Assembly (NCBI RefSeq): GCF_015356865.1
Contig: NZ_JAAFZA010000044.1
Coordinates: forward strand, 1-56,272
From: Catenulispora pinisilvae
GTDB lineage: Bacteria > Actinomycetota > Actinomycetes > Streptomycetales > Catenulisporaceae
DNA: 56,272 nt
Reading direction: 5' to 3'
How positions within the stretch are numbered: position 1 is the first letter of the stretch; each line of letters opens with the position of its first letter. The translations under genes were made by a program, and so were the position numbers. The notes under the pieces are model-generated. The model was not told where the DNA came from. It saw nothing but the letters and a program-made list of their open reading frames with translations, and did not search any database. Below, in pieces: positions 15,720 through 23,623 of this stretch.

Positions 15720-16076
15720 TCAGGCAAGGAACGCTGCCAGAGTCGTTGCCGCGGCCCGCAGTTCAGCCGCCTTCTCCGCGTGCCCCGACCCCTCGTAGAC
15801 CTCCGCCGCCCGCTCCTGCTCGGCGATCTCCGCGCGCACGATCGCGGCGACGTCCGCCTCACTGAGCTCGCGGCGTGCGGCCTCGGCCACCCCGATCCCC
15901 ACCGCGCTGGCCTCGATCGCGCCGGCCCGGGCCGGACCCGCGTCCACGGCTTCGGCGTTCTCGATCGCGGCCAGCGTGGCGCGCAGCGTGGAAGTGGTGG
16001 CACGGTCGCGTGCCTTCAGGGCGGTCGGCAGGGCGGCACGCAGGCGGTCGCGCAACAGGACAGGAGGTTCGGTCAT
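15720..16076 (-). CDS. GatB/YqeY domain-containing protein
   Basis: 118 aa from ATG 16076. A helical protein related to the tail domain of the GatB amidotransferase subunit: RDRLRAALPTALKARDRATTSTLRATLAAIENAE and LSEADVAAIVRAEIAEQERAAE. YqeY proteins stand alone and are proposed to bind tRNA; the precise function is not established. Length is shorter than the usual 145-150 aa, lacking the last helices of typical YqeY. It is downstream of the HAD gene but separated from it by the 286-bp inverted-end element at 16119-16404. Confidence 0.8.
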   Translation of the reverse strand: MTEPPVLLRDRLRAALPTALKARDRATTSTLRATLAAIENAEAVDAGPARAGAIEASAVGIGVAEAARRELSEADVAAIVRAEIAEQERAAEVYEGSGHAEKAAELRAAATTLAAFLA

Positions 16077-16118
16077 GCGTTGACGGTAGGTCCGGCGGCG
16101 CCGGTGATCAAACCGTTA

Positions 16119-16404
16119 AGAGCGACCGAGGATTGGTGGCCGGTCTGGCGAGGCGGCGCAGCCGCCGCAGCGCACGGAAAACTCGGCGGGGCTCGTGTCT
16201 TTGGCGGCTTCGCCGCTGGTGGCTGGGCGTGCCGGACGGACGCCCTCGACCCGGCCCGCGCCTGCGCGCAAATTGGCACGAGCGTCGTGGGCGGTCGGCT
16301 TGCAAGCGCAGCGCCGCAAGGCACCGGTGCGGCCAGGCTCGGAGCTCCGACGCTGGTTTCCCAATGTCGCTCAGCCCGCCCGGCCACCAATCCTCGGTCG
16401 CTCT
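16119..16404. mobile_element. 286-bp non-coding element with perfect 25-bp terminal inverted repeats (MITE-like)
   Basis: The left end 16119-16143 (AGAGCGACCGAGGATTGGTG then GCCGG) is the exact reverse complement of the right end 16380-16404. Between them are 236 bases with several small hairpins (GGCGGCGCAGCCGCC, GGCGGCTTCGCCGCT) and no convincing gene. There is no obvious target-site duplication. The right end touches the TGA of the HAD gene (16404-16406), so only its first base is shared. It separates HAD from YqeY on the same strand. The best guess is a miniature inverted-repeat element, now immobile or moved by a transposase elsewhere. A very large transcription-terminating stem is the alternative. 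Confidence 0.65.
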
Positions 16405-17021
16405 CAGCCGAACCAATCCGCCAACGTGGCGACGGTTCGCGCGGAGTCCGTGTGATGCAGCCCTCTGATACCGAGCCGCTCGGCGCCCCGCAGATTGTGT
16501 TCCAGATCGTCGATCATCACGCACTCGGCGGCCTCGACCCCCAACCGGCCGCACGCGATCTCGTAGATCGCCCGTGATGGTTTGCGTACCCCGACCTCGC
16601 CGGAGATCACCCAGGTGTCGGCGAGCGCGGCGAGATCGTACCCGCGATAAGCGTCGTCGCCGAGCGAGTTGGAGACGATCGCGACCGGGACACCGGCCGC
16701 ACGCAACGCCTCCACGGCCGCGATCATCGCCTCGTCCGGCTTCAGCAACGCCTGGAACGAGTCGACGAACCCCGGCGCCGGCACCTCGACACCGCGCGGC
16801 GCCAACAGTTCCGCGATGCCGCGTTCGAACCCCGCCTGATCGATGCGCCCGCACTCGTGCTCCACCAACAGGGCACCGGCCGCGGGCTCGGTCCGGAACA
16901 GTGTCCCGAACAAGGCCGGATCGCCTGACACCGACAGCGAATACGTTTCGAAGGCCTCGAAGATGCTCGTCGTCAGCACGCCGCCGAAATCGGTCAGCAC
17001 GGCCCGGGGCGCGTCGCTCAT
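16404..17021 (-). CDS. HAD-superfamily phosphatase, last gene of the ACAD/kinase operon
   Basis: 205 aa from ATG 17021, overlapping the preceding TGA by ATGA. The HAD motifs are DFGGVLTTS (motif I; the second Asp is Gly, so the general acid is missing or shifted), VAIVSNSLGDD (motif II), KPSRAIYE (Lys motif) and VMIDDLEHNLRGAERLG (motif III). It resembles HAD-IA enzymes of the type fused to kinase and acyl-CoA dehydrogenase domains in ACAD10. In the operon it could hydrolyse or proofread a phosphorylated acyl-CoA; that role is inferred. The inverted-repeat element begins at its stop codon. Confidence 0.85.
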   Translation of the reverse strand: MSDAPRAVLTDFGGVLTTSIFEAFETYSLSVSGDPALFGTLFRTEPAAGALLVEHECGRIDQAGFERGIAELLAPRGVEVPAPGFVDSFQALLKPDEAMIAAVEALRAAGVPVAIVSNSLGDDAYRGYDLAALADTWVISGEVGVRKPSRAIYEIACGRLGVEAAECVMIDDLEHNLRGAERLGIRGLHHTDSARTVATLADWFG

Positions 17022-17839
17022 GCCGACTCCAAAGGCTCGAACTGTGGGGGACGGCGCTCCAGGTAGCTGTGCACGCCTTCTGCCGAATCGGGATGCCGGA
17101 ACGACTCGTGCATCAGCTTCGTCGACAAAGCGACAGCGGTCGGCAGATCTGAGTCCAGCGCCTGGAACACCTGCTGCTTGATCAACGCCATCGACCGCGG
17201 CGAGCAGTTCTCGGCGAGATCGGCCGCGTAGGCCAGGGCGTCGGCGAGCAAGGATTCGGCGGGCCGGACCCGGTCGACCAGACCCAGCGCCAGGGCCTCC
17301 TCGCCGAGCACCACCCGCGCGGACATCAGCAGGTCCAGCGCCCGGCTGGGCCCCACCAGGCGCGGCAGCAACCAGGCGATCCCGTACTCGGCGATCAGGC
17401 CGCGGCGGGCGAAGGCCGTCGTGAACTTGGCCTGCGGCGTGGTGAACCGCAGATCGCAGTACAGCGCCTGGACCAGCCCGAGCCCGGCCACCGGGCCGTT
17501 GATCGCGGCGATCAGGGGTTTGCGAAAGGACAGCGGACGCTCCCGGGGCCGGCCCGGGAGCCGCCCGATCGTGTCGGGATCGACGGTGCCCAGCTGCGAC
17601 AGGTCCGCCATGTCGGCCCCGGCGCAGAACCCGCGTCCGGCGCCGGTGACCACTACGACCCGTACTCCGGGATCGGCTTCGGCTTCGTCGAGCAGGGCGA
17701 AATACCGCTCCTGGAGCGGGATGTTCCACGCGTTCAGCCGCTCCGGCCGGTTGAGCGTGAGCAGCAGGACCGCGCCGTGCCGCTCGGCCAGGACCAGCTC
17801 GGATGTCTCAGTGCTTTGCGTCATGTTGGTCTGCGTCAT
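17018..17839 (-). CDS. Enoyl-CoA hydratase/isomerase
   Basis: 273 aa. Crotonase fold: it hydrates trans-2-enoyl-CoA or isomerises the double bond in beta-oxidation. Features are GAVLLLTLNRPERLNAW, the oxyanion-hole stretch GAGRGFCAGADM and AAINGPVAGLGLVQALYCDL, where the usual first catalytic Glu region reads VAGLG. The second Glu position lies in EYGIAWLLPRLVG. It starts 28 bases after the SDR stop and overlaps the HAD start by four bases, so it belongs to the six-gene operon. A repeated MTQTNMTQS N-terminus leaves two possible ATG starts (17839 or 17824). Confidence 0.9.
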   Translation of the reverse strand: MTQTNMTQSTETSELVLAERHGAVLLLTLNRPERLNAWNIPLQERYFALLDEAEADPGVRVVVVTGAGRGFCAGADMADLSQLGTVDPDTIGRLPGRPRERPLSFRKPLIAAINGPVAGLGLVQALYCDLRFTTPQAKFTTAFARRGLIAEYGIAWLLPRLVGPSRALDLLMSARVVLGEEALALGLVDRVRPAESLLADALAYAADLAENCSPRSMALIKQQVFQALDSDLPTAVALSTKLMHESFRHPDSAEGVHSYLERRPPQFEPLESA

Positions 17840-17867
17840 GCCGCCCTCCGCTTCCTGGAACGAGCGA

Positions 17868-18674
17868 TCAGTCCTTCGGGCCGCCGGCCGCGTAGATCAC
17901 CTGGCCGGACACGAACCCGGACTCCTCGCGGACCAGGAACGCCGCGACCGCCGCGATGTCCTCGGGCTTGCCGGAGCGCCCGACCGGGATCTGGCTGATC
18001 GCCACCTGCCGGAACACGTCGAAGTCCACGCCCATCCGCTCGGCGGTGGCCCGGGTCATGTCGGTCTCGATGAAGCCCGGCGCGATCGCGTTGGCCGTGA
18101 CGCCGAACTTGCCGAGCTCGATCGCCAGCGTCTTGGTGAAGCCCTGCATCCCGGCCTTCGCCGCGGCGTAGTTCGCCTGGCCCCGGTTGCCCAGCGCCGA
18201 GGTGCTGGACAGGTTCACGATCCGGCCGAACCCGGCGTCCACCATGTGCTTCTGCGCCGCCCGGGACATCAGGAACGCGCCGCGCAGGTGGACGTTCAGC
18301 ACCGCGTCCCAGTCCCCGACGGTCATCTTGAACAGCAGGTTGTCCCGCAGGATCCCGGCGTTGTTGACCAGGATGGTCGGCGCGCCGAGTTCGGCGACGA
18401 TCCGGGTCACCGCCGCGGCCACCTGCTCCTCGTCGGAGACGTCGGCGCCCACGGCCAGCGCCTTGCCGCCGGCCTTGGTGATCGCCGCGACGGTGTCCGC
18501 GCACGCGGTCTCGTCCAGGTCGAGGACGGCGACCGCGTGCCCGTCGGCGGCCAGCCGGAGCGCGACGGCCGCGCCGATCCCGCGCGCGGCGCCGGTGACG
18601 ATCGCGGTGCGCGGGGTGTCGCGCGTCGTTCCGGAGGCGGTTCCGGCGGCGTTCTGGCCGGTCTGCTCGGTCAT
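17868..18674 (-). CDS. SDR-family 3-hydroxyacyl-CoA/3-oxoacyl reductase (FabG-like)
   Basis: 268 aa from ATG 18674 (ATGA overlap with the kinase stop). Classical SDR: TGAARGIGAAVALRLA binds NAD(P), ILVNNAG, the catalytic Ser in NLSSTSALG and YAAAKAG (Tyr-x-x-x-Lys), then PGFIETDMTRA. It is closest in pattern to FabG-type reductases and 3-hydroxyacyl-CoA dehydrogenases. In this operon a dehydrogenase acting on the hydroxyacyl-CoA after hydration is the natural role. The N-terminal 20 residues are a Thr/Gly-rich extension. Confidence 0.9.
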   Translation of the reverse strand: MTEQTGQNAAGTASGTTRDTPRTAIVTGAARGIGAAVALRLAADGHAVAVLDLDETACADTVAAITKAGGKALAVGADVSDEEQVAAAVTRIVAELGAPTILVNNAGILRDNLLFKMTVGDWDAVLNVHLRGAFLMSRAAQKHMVDAGFGRIVNLSSTSALGNRGQANYAAAKAGMQGFTKTLAIELGKFGVTANAIAPGFIETDMTRATAERMGVDFDVFRQVAISQIPVGRSGKPEDIAAVAAFLVREESGFVSGQVIYAAGGPKD

Positions 18675-19726
18675 GTCAGTGTCCTTAGTGCTTTGGCGAT
18701 GAGGGAGTCGATCTGGTCGATGGTCGGCGCGAACGCCGCGGCGCGGTTGCGCGGCTCGTCCTGGACGCGGCGCAGCACGCCTTCGGCGATGATGGCGATC
18801 TTCCACAGCCCCAGCGCGTGCCAGAAGCCCAGGGCGGAACCGTCGCGGCCACTGGCTTGGAGGTAGGCCGCGGCCATCTCGTCGCGGTCCGGGAAGCCCG
18901 GCATCGCCGAGTTGCTGAGCAGGCCCTGGCCCGCCTCGCCGGCCGCCGGCCAGTACGCCAGCAGCGTGCCGACATCGGCCAGCGGGTCGCCGAGCGTGCA
19001 CAGCTCCCAGTCCAGGACCGAGCGGACCGAGCCGTCCTCGGGGGAGACGATCACGTTGCGCATGTGGAAGTCGCCGTGCACGAGCGTGAGCTCCCGCTGC
19101 TCCGGGATCGCCGCCGCCAGCCTGGCGGTCAGCGTGTCCAGGTCCGCCGACTCGCGGGTCTTCGAGTTCTGCCACTGTGTCGTCCAGCGCTTCAGCTGGC
19201 GTTGGGCATACGGCTTGTGGCTGGCCAGGTCGACCAGTTCGGTCCGGGCCAGATCCACGGCGTGCACCGGCGCCAGCGCGCGGGCGATGGCCAGGCCCAC
19301 GGCGTGCCGGGTCGGCTCCGAGACCGCGTCGAGGACCTCCCGCCGGTCCAGCACCAGGCCGTCGACGAACTCCATCAGCACCATCGGCACCTCGTCCGTC
19401 TTCCACACGCCGAACACGTGCGGTACCGGGACGTCAGAGTCCTGCAACGCGGTCAGGATGCGGGCCTCGCGGGCCACGTCGTGCGCCGAGGCCAGCAGGT
19501 GCCCCAGTGGGGGACGCCGCATGATCCAGCGTCGGTCCGGCCGGCCGCCGGCGTCGGTGACCGCGTAGGTCAGGTTCGACTGGCCGACTCCGACCCGGGT
19601 CAGGGTCAACGGCGGCTCGTGCTCGATCCCTGACTCGCCGAGCCAGCCCGAGACCAGTCCCGGCAGCTCGGCGACGATATCAGAGCCCGCGGTGCCAGAG
19701 CCGACGATGTCAGAGCCCTCAGACAC
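18671..19726 (-). CDS. APH-family (ACAD10/11, LvaA-like) phosphotransferase
   Basis: 351 aa from GTG 19726, overlapping the upstream SDR by eight bases. A kinase of the aminoglycoside-phosphotransferase fold: GVGQSNLTYAV (nucleotide loop), IMRRPPLGHLLASAHDVARE (Lys/Arg and helix C), LVHGDFHMRNVIV (Brenner motif with catalytic Asp) and VLDWELCTLGDPLADVGTLL (metal-binding Asp). This exact pattern is that of the kinase domain of ACAD10/ACAD11 and of LvaA, which phosphorylates the 4-hydroxyl of 4-hydroxyacyl-CoA. The neighbouring ACAD would then eliminate phosphate. The substrate is inferred from family and operon. Confidence 0.88.
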   Translation of the reverse strand: MSEGSDIVGSGTAGSDIVAELPGLVSGWLGESGIEHEPPLTLTRVGVGQSNLTYAVTDAGGRPDRRWIMRRPPLGHLLASAHDVAREARILTALQDSDVPVPHVFGVWKTDEVPMVLMEFVDGLVLDRREVLDAVSEPTRHAVGLAIARALAPVHAVDLARTELVDLASHKPYAQRQLKRWTTQWQNSKTRESADLDTLTARLAAAIPEQRELTLVHGDFHMRNVIVSPEDGSVRSVLDWELCTLGDPLADVGTLLAYWPAAGEAGQGLLSNSAMPGFPDRDEMAAAYLQASGRDGSALGFWHALGLWKIAIIAEGVLRRVQDEPRNRAAAFAPTIDQIDSLIAKALRTLT

Positions 19727-20489
19727 CGGCCTGCCCCAGCAGCGCGCCGCCGTCGATGACCAGCGTCTCGCCGGTGATCCAGGCCGCGGCGTCGGAGGCC
19801 AGGAACGCCACCGCCGAGGCGACGTCGTCCGGCTCGCCGAGCCGGCCCAGCGGGTAGGCGCCGGCGACCTCGGCCTCGTGGTCGGCGAACAGGCTCTCGG
19901 CCAGCCTGGTCCGCACCACCGCCGGCGCGACGCCGTTCACCCGCACCTTCGGCGCCAGCTCCAGCGCCAACTGCTTGGTGACGTGGATCAGCGCGGCCTT
20001 GCTGGCGTTGTAGACGCCCAGGTTCTGCGCGACGTGGATGCCGCCGATCGAGGCGGTGTTCACCACCGACCCGCCGTGCTCGCCCATCCACGCCTTCACC
20101 GCCAGCGAGGTCCACAGGATCGGGCCCCATAGGTTGGTGTCCAGGGTCTTGGCGAACCGGCTCTTCTCGATGTCGATCAGCGGGCCGTAGGCGGGGTTGG
20201 TGCCGGCGTTGTTGACCAGGATGTCCAGGGCGCCGAAGCGCTCGATCGCGAACGCCACGCAGGCCCGGGCCGCCTCCTCGTCGGTGGCGTGCGCCTGGTA
20301 GCCGATCGCGGTGCCGGGGCCTTCGACCAGCTTGGCCGCCTCCTCCGCGTTCTCCCGCGTGCGTGAGGTGAGGACGACGTTCGCGCCGCCGGCGGCCAGG
20401 GTCTGGGCGATCGCCAGGCCGATGCCGCGCGAGGCGCCGGTGACGATGGCCGTGCGGCCGGACAGGGAGGGGATGAGGGGAATGGTCAT
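19719..20489 (-). CDS. SDR-family oxidoreductase
   Basis: 256 aa from ATG 20489. Short-chain dehydrogenase: VTGASRGIGLAIAQTLA (cofactor loop), NVVLTSRTREN, ILVNNAGTNPAYGPL, NTASIGG with the catalytic Ser, and VYNASKAAL (Tyr-x-x-x-Lys). The NNAGTNPAYGPL stretch matches SDRs that sit beside APH-kinase and ACAD genes, similar to LvaD-type enzymes. It is the second gene of the operon, 55 bases after the ACAD stop, and overlaps the kinase start. It probably oxidises or reduces a hydroxy/keto-acyl-CoA. Confidence 0.9.
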   Translation of the reverse strand: MTIPLIPSLSGRTAIVTGASRGIGLAIAQTLAAGGANVVLTSRTRENAEEAAKLVEGPGTAIGYQAHATDEEAARACVAFAIERFGALDILVNNAGTNPAYGPLIDIEKSRFAKTLDTNLWGPILWTSLAVKAWMGEHGGSVVNTASIGGIHVAQNLGVYNASKAALIHVTKQLALELAPKVRVNGVAPAVVRTRLAESLFADHEAEVAGAYPLGRLGEPDDVASAVAFLASDAAAWITGETLVIDGGALLGQAGV

Positions 20490-20524
20490 GAGCTTCGGGG
20501 GTCTCCTGCTCGGCGGCGGTTACG

Positions 20525-20550
20525 TCAGTGCTTGTCAGTGCTTGTCAGTG
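20525..20550. repeat. 10-nt tandem repeat placing TGA in all three frames at the ACAD stop
   Basis: On the coding (minus) strand CACTGACAAG is repeated with TGA at 20547-20545 (the true stop), 20537-20535 and 20527-20525. The 10-base period shifts the frame by one each time, so a ribosome leaving the ACAD gene in any frame meets TGA within 20 bases. Confidence 0.92.
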
Positions 20551-21753
20551 CTGGTATTTGGCCAGCTCGATCTTCGCGATGGACCGCTTGTGGACCTCGT
20601 CCGGCCCGTCGGCCAGCCGCAGCGTCCGCAGGTGGGCCCAGGCCCAGGCCAGTGGGAAGTCGTCGGTCACGCCGGCGCCGCCGTGCACCTGGATCGCGCG
20701 GTCGATGACGCGCAGCGCCATCTCCGGCGCCGCCACCTTGATCGCGGCGATCTCGGTCCGGGCGGCCTTGTTGCCGACGGTGTCCATCATCCACGCGGCC
20801 TTCAGCGTCAGCAGCCGGGTCTGCTCGATGTCGATCCGGGACTCGGCGATCCAGTCCTGGATGTTCGCCCGGTCGGCCAGCGGCCGGCCGAAGGCCACGC
20901 GCTCGGCGGCCCGCCGGCACATCAGCTCCAGTGCCCGCTCGGCCATGCCGACGGTGCGCATGCAGTGGTGGATCCGGCCCGGGCCCAGCCGCGCCTGGCT
21001 GATCGCGAAGCCCTCGCCCTCGCCCTTGAGCAGGTCCTCGGCCGGTACGAACACGTCCTCGAAGGTGATCTCGGCGTGTCCCTCACGGTCCTGGTAGCCG
21101 AACACCGGCAGCGAGCGCACGATCGTGACGCCCGGCGCGTCCAGCGGCACGACCATCATCGACTGCTGACGGTGCGGCACCGCTTCCGGATCGGTCTTGC
21201 CCATCACGATCAGCACCCGGCAGTTCTGGTGCATCGCGTTGGACGTGAACCACTTGCGGCCGTTGAGGACGTAACCGCCGCGGGCGTCGTCCCGGACCAT
21301 GCGCATCTCGATGTTCGTGGCGTCCGAGGACGCCACCGCCGGCTCGGTCATCGCGAAGCCGGAGCGGATCTCGCCGTCCAGCAACGGCTTGAGCCACTTC
21401 TCCTTGTGCGCGTCCGAGCCGAAGAGCGTCAGCACCTCCATGTTGCCGGTGTCCGGCGCGGCGCAGTTGGTGGCCTCCGGGGCCAGGTGGCTGCGGCCCA
21501 TGATCTCGGCCAGCGGCGCGTACTCGAAGTTGGTCAGCCCCGGACCCCACTCGGCGTAGGGGTGGAAGAGGTTCCACAGCCCCCGCTTCTTGGCCTCGGT
21601 CTTCAGCTCCTCGATGACCGCCGGCTGGTGGTGGGGGTCTCCCGAGGCGCGCATCTGCTCCTCGTAGACCGATTCGGCGGGATAGACCTGCTCGTCCATG
21701 AACGCGAGCAGGTCGTCCTGGTAACGCTGGGCGCGATCAGAGACAGTGAACAT
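20545..21753 (-). CDS. Acyl-CoA dehydrogenase (ACAD11-like)
   Basis: 402 aa from ATG 21753. A flavin acyl-CoA dehydrogenase: [16 protein letters not shown] (FAD-binding loop), [42 protein letters not shown] and [40 protein letters not shown] and the C-terminus [20 protein letters not shown] are typical of the ACAD10/11-type group, which acts with an APH-like kinase. It is the first gene of a six-gene operon. No Shine-Dalgarno precedes the ATG, and the predicted -10 (21760-21765) puts the transcript start at about the A of the ATG, so the mRNA is probably leaderless. Confidence 0.9.
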   Translation of the reverse strand: MFTVSDRAQRYQDDLLAFMDEQVYPAESVYEEQMRASGDPHHQPAVIEELKTEAKKRGLWNLFHPYAEWGPGLTNFEYAPLAEIMGRSHLAPEATNCAAPDTGNMEVLTLFGSDAHKEKWLKPLLDGEIRSGFAMTEPAVASSDATNIEMRMVRDDARGGYVLNGRKWFTSNAMHQNCRVLIVMGKTDPEAVPHRQQSMMVVPLDAPGVTIVRSLPVFGYQDREGHAEITFEDVFVPAEDLLKGEGEGFAISQARLGPGRIHHCMRTVGMAERALELMCRRAAERVAFGRPLADRANIQDWIAESRIDIEQTRLLTLKAAWMMDTVGNKAARTEIAAIKVAAPEMALRVIDRAIQVHGGAGVTDDFPLAWAWAHLRTLRLADGPDEVHKRSIAKIELAKYQH

Positions 21754-21759
21754 GATTCC

Positions 21760-21788
21760 GGTATAGTTGAGGTCGGCGTCAAGTTCAA
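21760..21788 (-). promoter_or_regulatory. Promoter of the ACAD operon with an imperfect TetR operator between -35 and -10
   Basis: On the minus strand, TTGAAC (21788-21783) and TATACC (21765-21760) are 17 bases apart, a good sigma-70-type promoter. Between them TTGACG, CCGA, CCTCAA (21782-21767) forms an imperfect palindrome, where a repressor would block polymerase. The start codon ATG 21753 lies seven bases past the -10. The divergent TetR gene at 21810 is the likely repressor. Confidence 0.6.
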
Positions 21789-21809
21789 GTAGGGAGACCG
21801 CGTTTCGCC

Positions 21810-22442
21810 ATGGCGAAGTCTGAGGTGCGCGTCACACCGCGCAGTGCCCGGGGCATCCGCACCCGCAACGCGCTGGTCGCGGCGGCGCGCGTGGTCTTCG
21901 AGCGCGACGGCTACCTGGAGGCCCGGCTGGCGGACATCTCCGCCGAGGCCGGCGTCGCCTCCGGCTCGCTCTACACCTACTTCGAGGGCAAAGAGGAGAT
22001 CTTCCAGGCGGTCGCCGAGCAGGTGACCGAGGAGATGGTCCACCCGCACCTGCGGGCCCGCACCGGCGTCACCGACCCGCGTGAACTGATCAACCTGGCC
22101 AACCGCGAATACCTGCGTGCGTACAAGAAGAACGCCGCGCTGATGGGCCTGTTCGAGCAGGTGTCGCAGATCGACGAGGGCTTCCGGGCGATCCGGATCG
22201 AGCGGGCGAACGCGTTCGTGCGGCGCAACGCGAAGATGATCCGGACGTTGCAGGACGCGGGTGTCGCCGACGCGGACCTGGATCCGCTGCTGACGGCGCA
22301 CGCGCTGTCCGGGATGGTGTCGCGGATGGCGTACGTGGCGTTTGTGCAGAAGGCGCCGATGCCGTTCGAGAAGTTGGTGGAGACGCTGAACCGGATCTGG
22401 GCCAAGGCGTTGGGGCTGGACCCGAGCGCGGTCCAGGAGTAG
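21810..22442 (+). CDS. TetR family regulator of the acyl-CoA catabolic operon
   Basis: 210 aa from ATG 21810. The HTH region [45 protein letters not shown] is split here only for description: helix 1 is about residues 17-32 and the recognition helix is [10 protein letters not shown]. The C-terminal domain ([24 protein letters not shown]) is the type found in actinobacterial regulators of lipid and steroid breakdown. It is divergent from the ACAD gene with only 56 bases between starts, and the imperfect palindrome there is a likely operator. A weak GGGAG precedes it by 14 bases. After the TAG, GGCCAG is repeated three times, followed by a terminator hairpin. Confidence 0.9.
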   Translation: MAKSEVRVTPRSARGIRTRNALVAAARVVFERDGYLEARLADISAEAGVASGSLYTYFEGKEEIFQAVAEQVTEEMVHPHLRARTGVTDPRELINLANREYLRAYKKNAALMGLFEQVSQIDEGFRAIRIERANAFVRRNAKMIRTLQDAGVADADLDPLLTAHALSGMVSRMAYVAFVQKAPMPFEKLVETLNRIWAKALGLDPSAVQE

Positions 22443-22464
22443 CGCGAAGGCCAGGGCCAGGGCC

Positions 22465-22490
22465 AGGGCTCACCCCTTTCGGTGAGCCCT
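22465..22490. terminator. Bidirectional terminator hairpin
   Basis: AGGGCTCACC, loop CCTTTC, GGTGAGCCCT: a perfect 10-bp stem between the convergent TetR gene (stop 22442) and the ACAD gene (stop 22502). Just before it GGCCAG is repeated three times (22449-22466). The T run is short, as is usual in high-GC actinomycetes. Confidence 0.75.
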
Positions 22491-22501
22491 GACACGGGAC
22501 C

Positions 22502-23623
22502 TCAACTCGCAGGCAGATCCACCAACTCCGCGAGCCGCCGTCGATGCCGAGCCGGACTCCCCAGCGCGATCGACGCGCTCTTGGCCCGCTTCAAATACAG
22601 ATGCGCGGGGTGCTCCCAGGTGAAGCCGATCCCGCCGTGCATCTGAACGCACTCCTCGGCGGCCTGCACCGCGACCGCCGAACAATGTGCCTGGGCGACG
22701 GCGACCGCGATCACCTGCTCGTCGCCGCTGGACGAGACCGCGTACCGGGCGACGGCGCGAGCCTGGGCGATCTGTACCCACAGCTGTGCCAGTCGGTGCT
22801 TGAGTCCTTGGTAGGAACCGACCGCGCGGCCGAACTGGTGCCTCGTCTTCACGTACTCGACCGTCGTCTTCAGGCACTGTTCCGCCAGGCCGAGCTGTTC
22901 GGACGCGAGCACCGCCGCCGCGCTCAGCAAGGCCTGCGCGAGCGGTGCGTACCCGATCGCCAGTATCTGGCCGGGGGCGTCGTCGAACTCGATGTCACAC
23001 AGCACCTGCGTCATGTCCAGGGTGGTGACCGGTGTGCGCTGCGCGTCCGCGGCCCGCACCACGTAGATCGACCCGTCCGCCGGGACCAGCAGCACGTCGG
23101 CCGGCAGGGCGTCCGCGACGCTGGTGACCCGGCCGGTGAGCCGGGCTTCGTGCGGATCCTCGCGCGGCGGCCACGGGGTGACGGAGACCCGGCCCCGGTA
23201 GGTCGTGTCCGGCGAGCGCGAGAACGGGATCGCGACCGCCGCGGTCTGCTCGCCGGCGGCGATCCGGCGCAGCAGGTCGTCGGCCAGGGCCGCGGTCCCG
23301 TTGCCGGATTCGCGGGCCGCCAGCAGCAGCGCCGTGGCGGTCAGGCTGCCGAGGAACGGTACCGGCGCGACCGCCTTGCCCAACTCCTCGGCGACCACCG
23401 CGGCCTCGCGCAGCGAGGCACCGGCCCCGCCGAGTTCTTCGGGCACCAGCAGTCCGGCGACGCCGATGCCGCCGCCGAGGGTCTTCCACAACTCGGTGTC
23501 GTAGGGCTCCGCGGATTCCGTGCGGGCCAGAACCGAGGCCCACGCGGCGCGGTCGGCGAGGAGGTCGGCGACCGCGGCGCGCAGTTCCTCTTCGGGCTCT
23601 GAGTAGAGGAGCGCTTCGCTCAC
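22502..23623 (-). CDS. Acyl-CoA dehydrogenase, second subunit of an overlapping pair
   Basis: 373 aa from GTG 23623, which overlaps the preceding stop (GTGA). ACAD fold: LWKTLGGGIGVAGLLVPEELGGAG, then KTRHQFGRAVGSYQGLKHRLAQLW (FAD/CoA region) and CVQMHGGIGFTWEHPAHLYLKRA. It resembles FadE-type subunits of actinobacterial fatty-acid and steroid degradation. In such pairs (for example FadE26/FadE27) two related ACADs assemble as an alpha2beta2 heterotetramer in which only one subunit carries the catalytic Glu; I suggest the same here. It is convergent with the TetR gene and separated from it by a terminator hairpin. Confidence 0.88.
   Translation of the reverse strand: MSEALLYSEPEEELRAAVADLLADRAAWASVLARTESAEPYDTELWKTLGGGIGVAGLLVPEELGGAGASLREAAVVAEELGKAVAPVPFLGSLTATALLLAARESGNGTAALADDLLRRIAAGEQTAAVAIPFSRSPDTTYRGRVSVTPWPPREDPHEARLTGRVTSVADALPADVLLVPADGSIYVVRAADAQRTPVTTLDMTQVLCDIEFDDAPGQILAIGYAPLAQALLSAAAVLASEQLGLAEQCLKTTVEYVKTRHQFGRAVGSYQGLKHRLAQLWVQIAQARAVARYAVSSSGDEQVIAVAVAQAHCSAVAVQAAEECVQMHGGIGFTWEHPAHLYLKRAKSASIALGSPARHRRRLAELVDLPAS

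Noticed and set aside
16108..16400. Small proteins ending in ATNPRSL or PPILGRS in the inverted-end element
   Set aside because: They arise from reading the inverted ends in several frames; no start with a ribosome site and no conserved domain.
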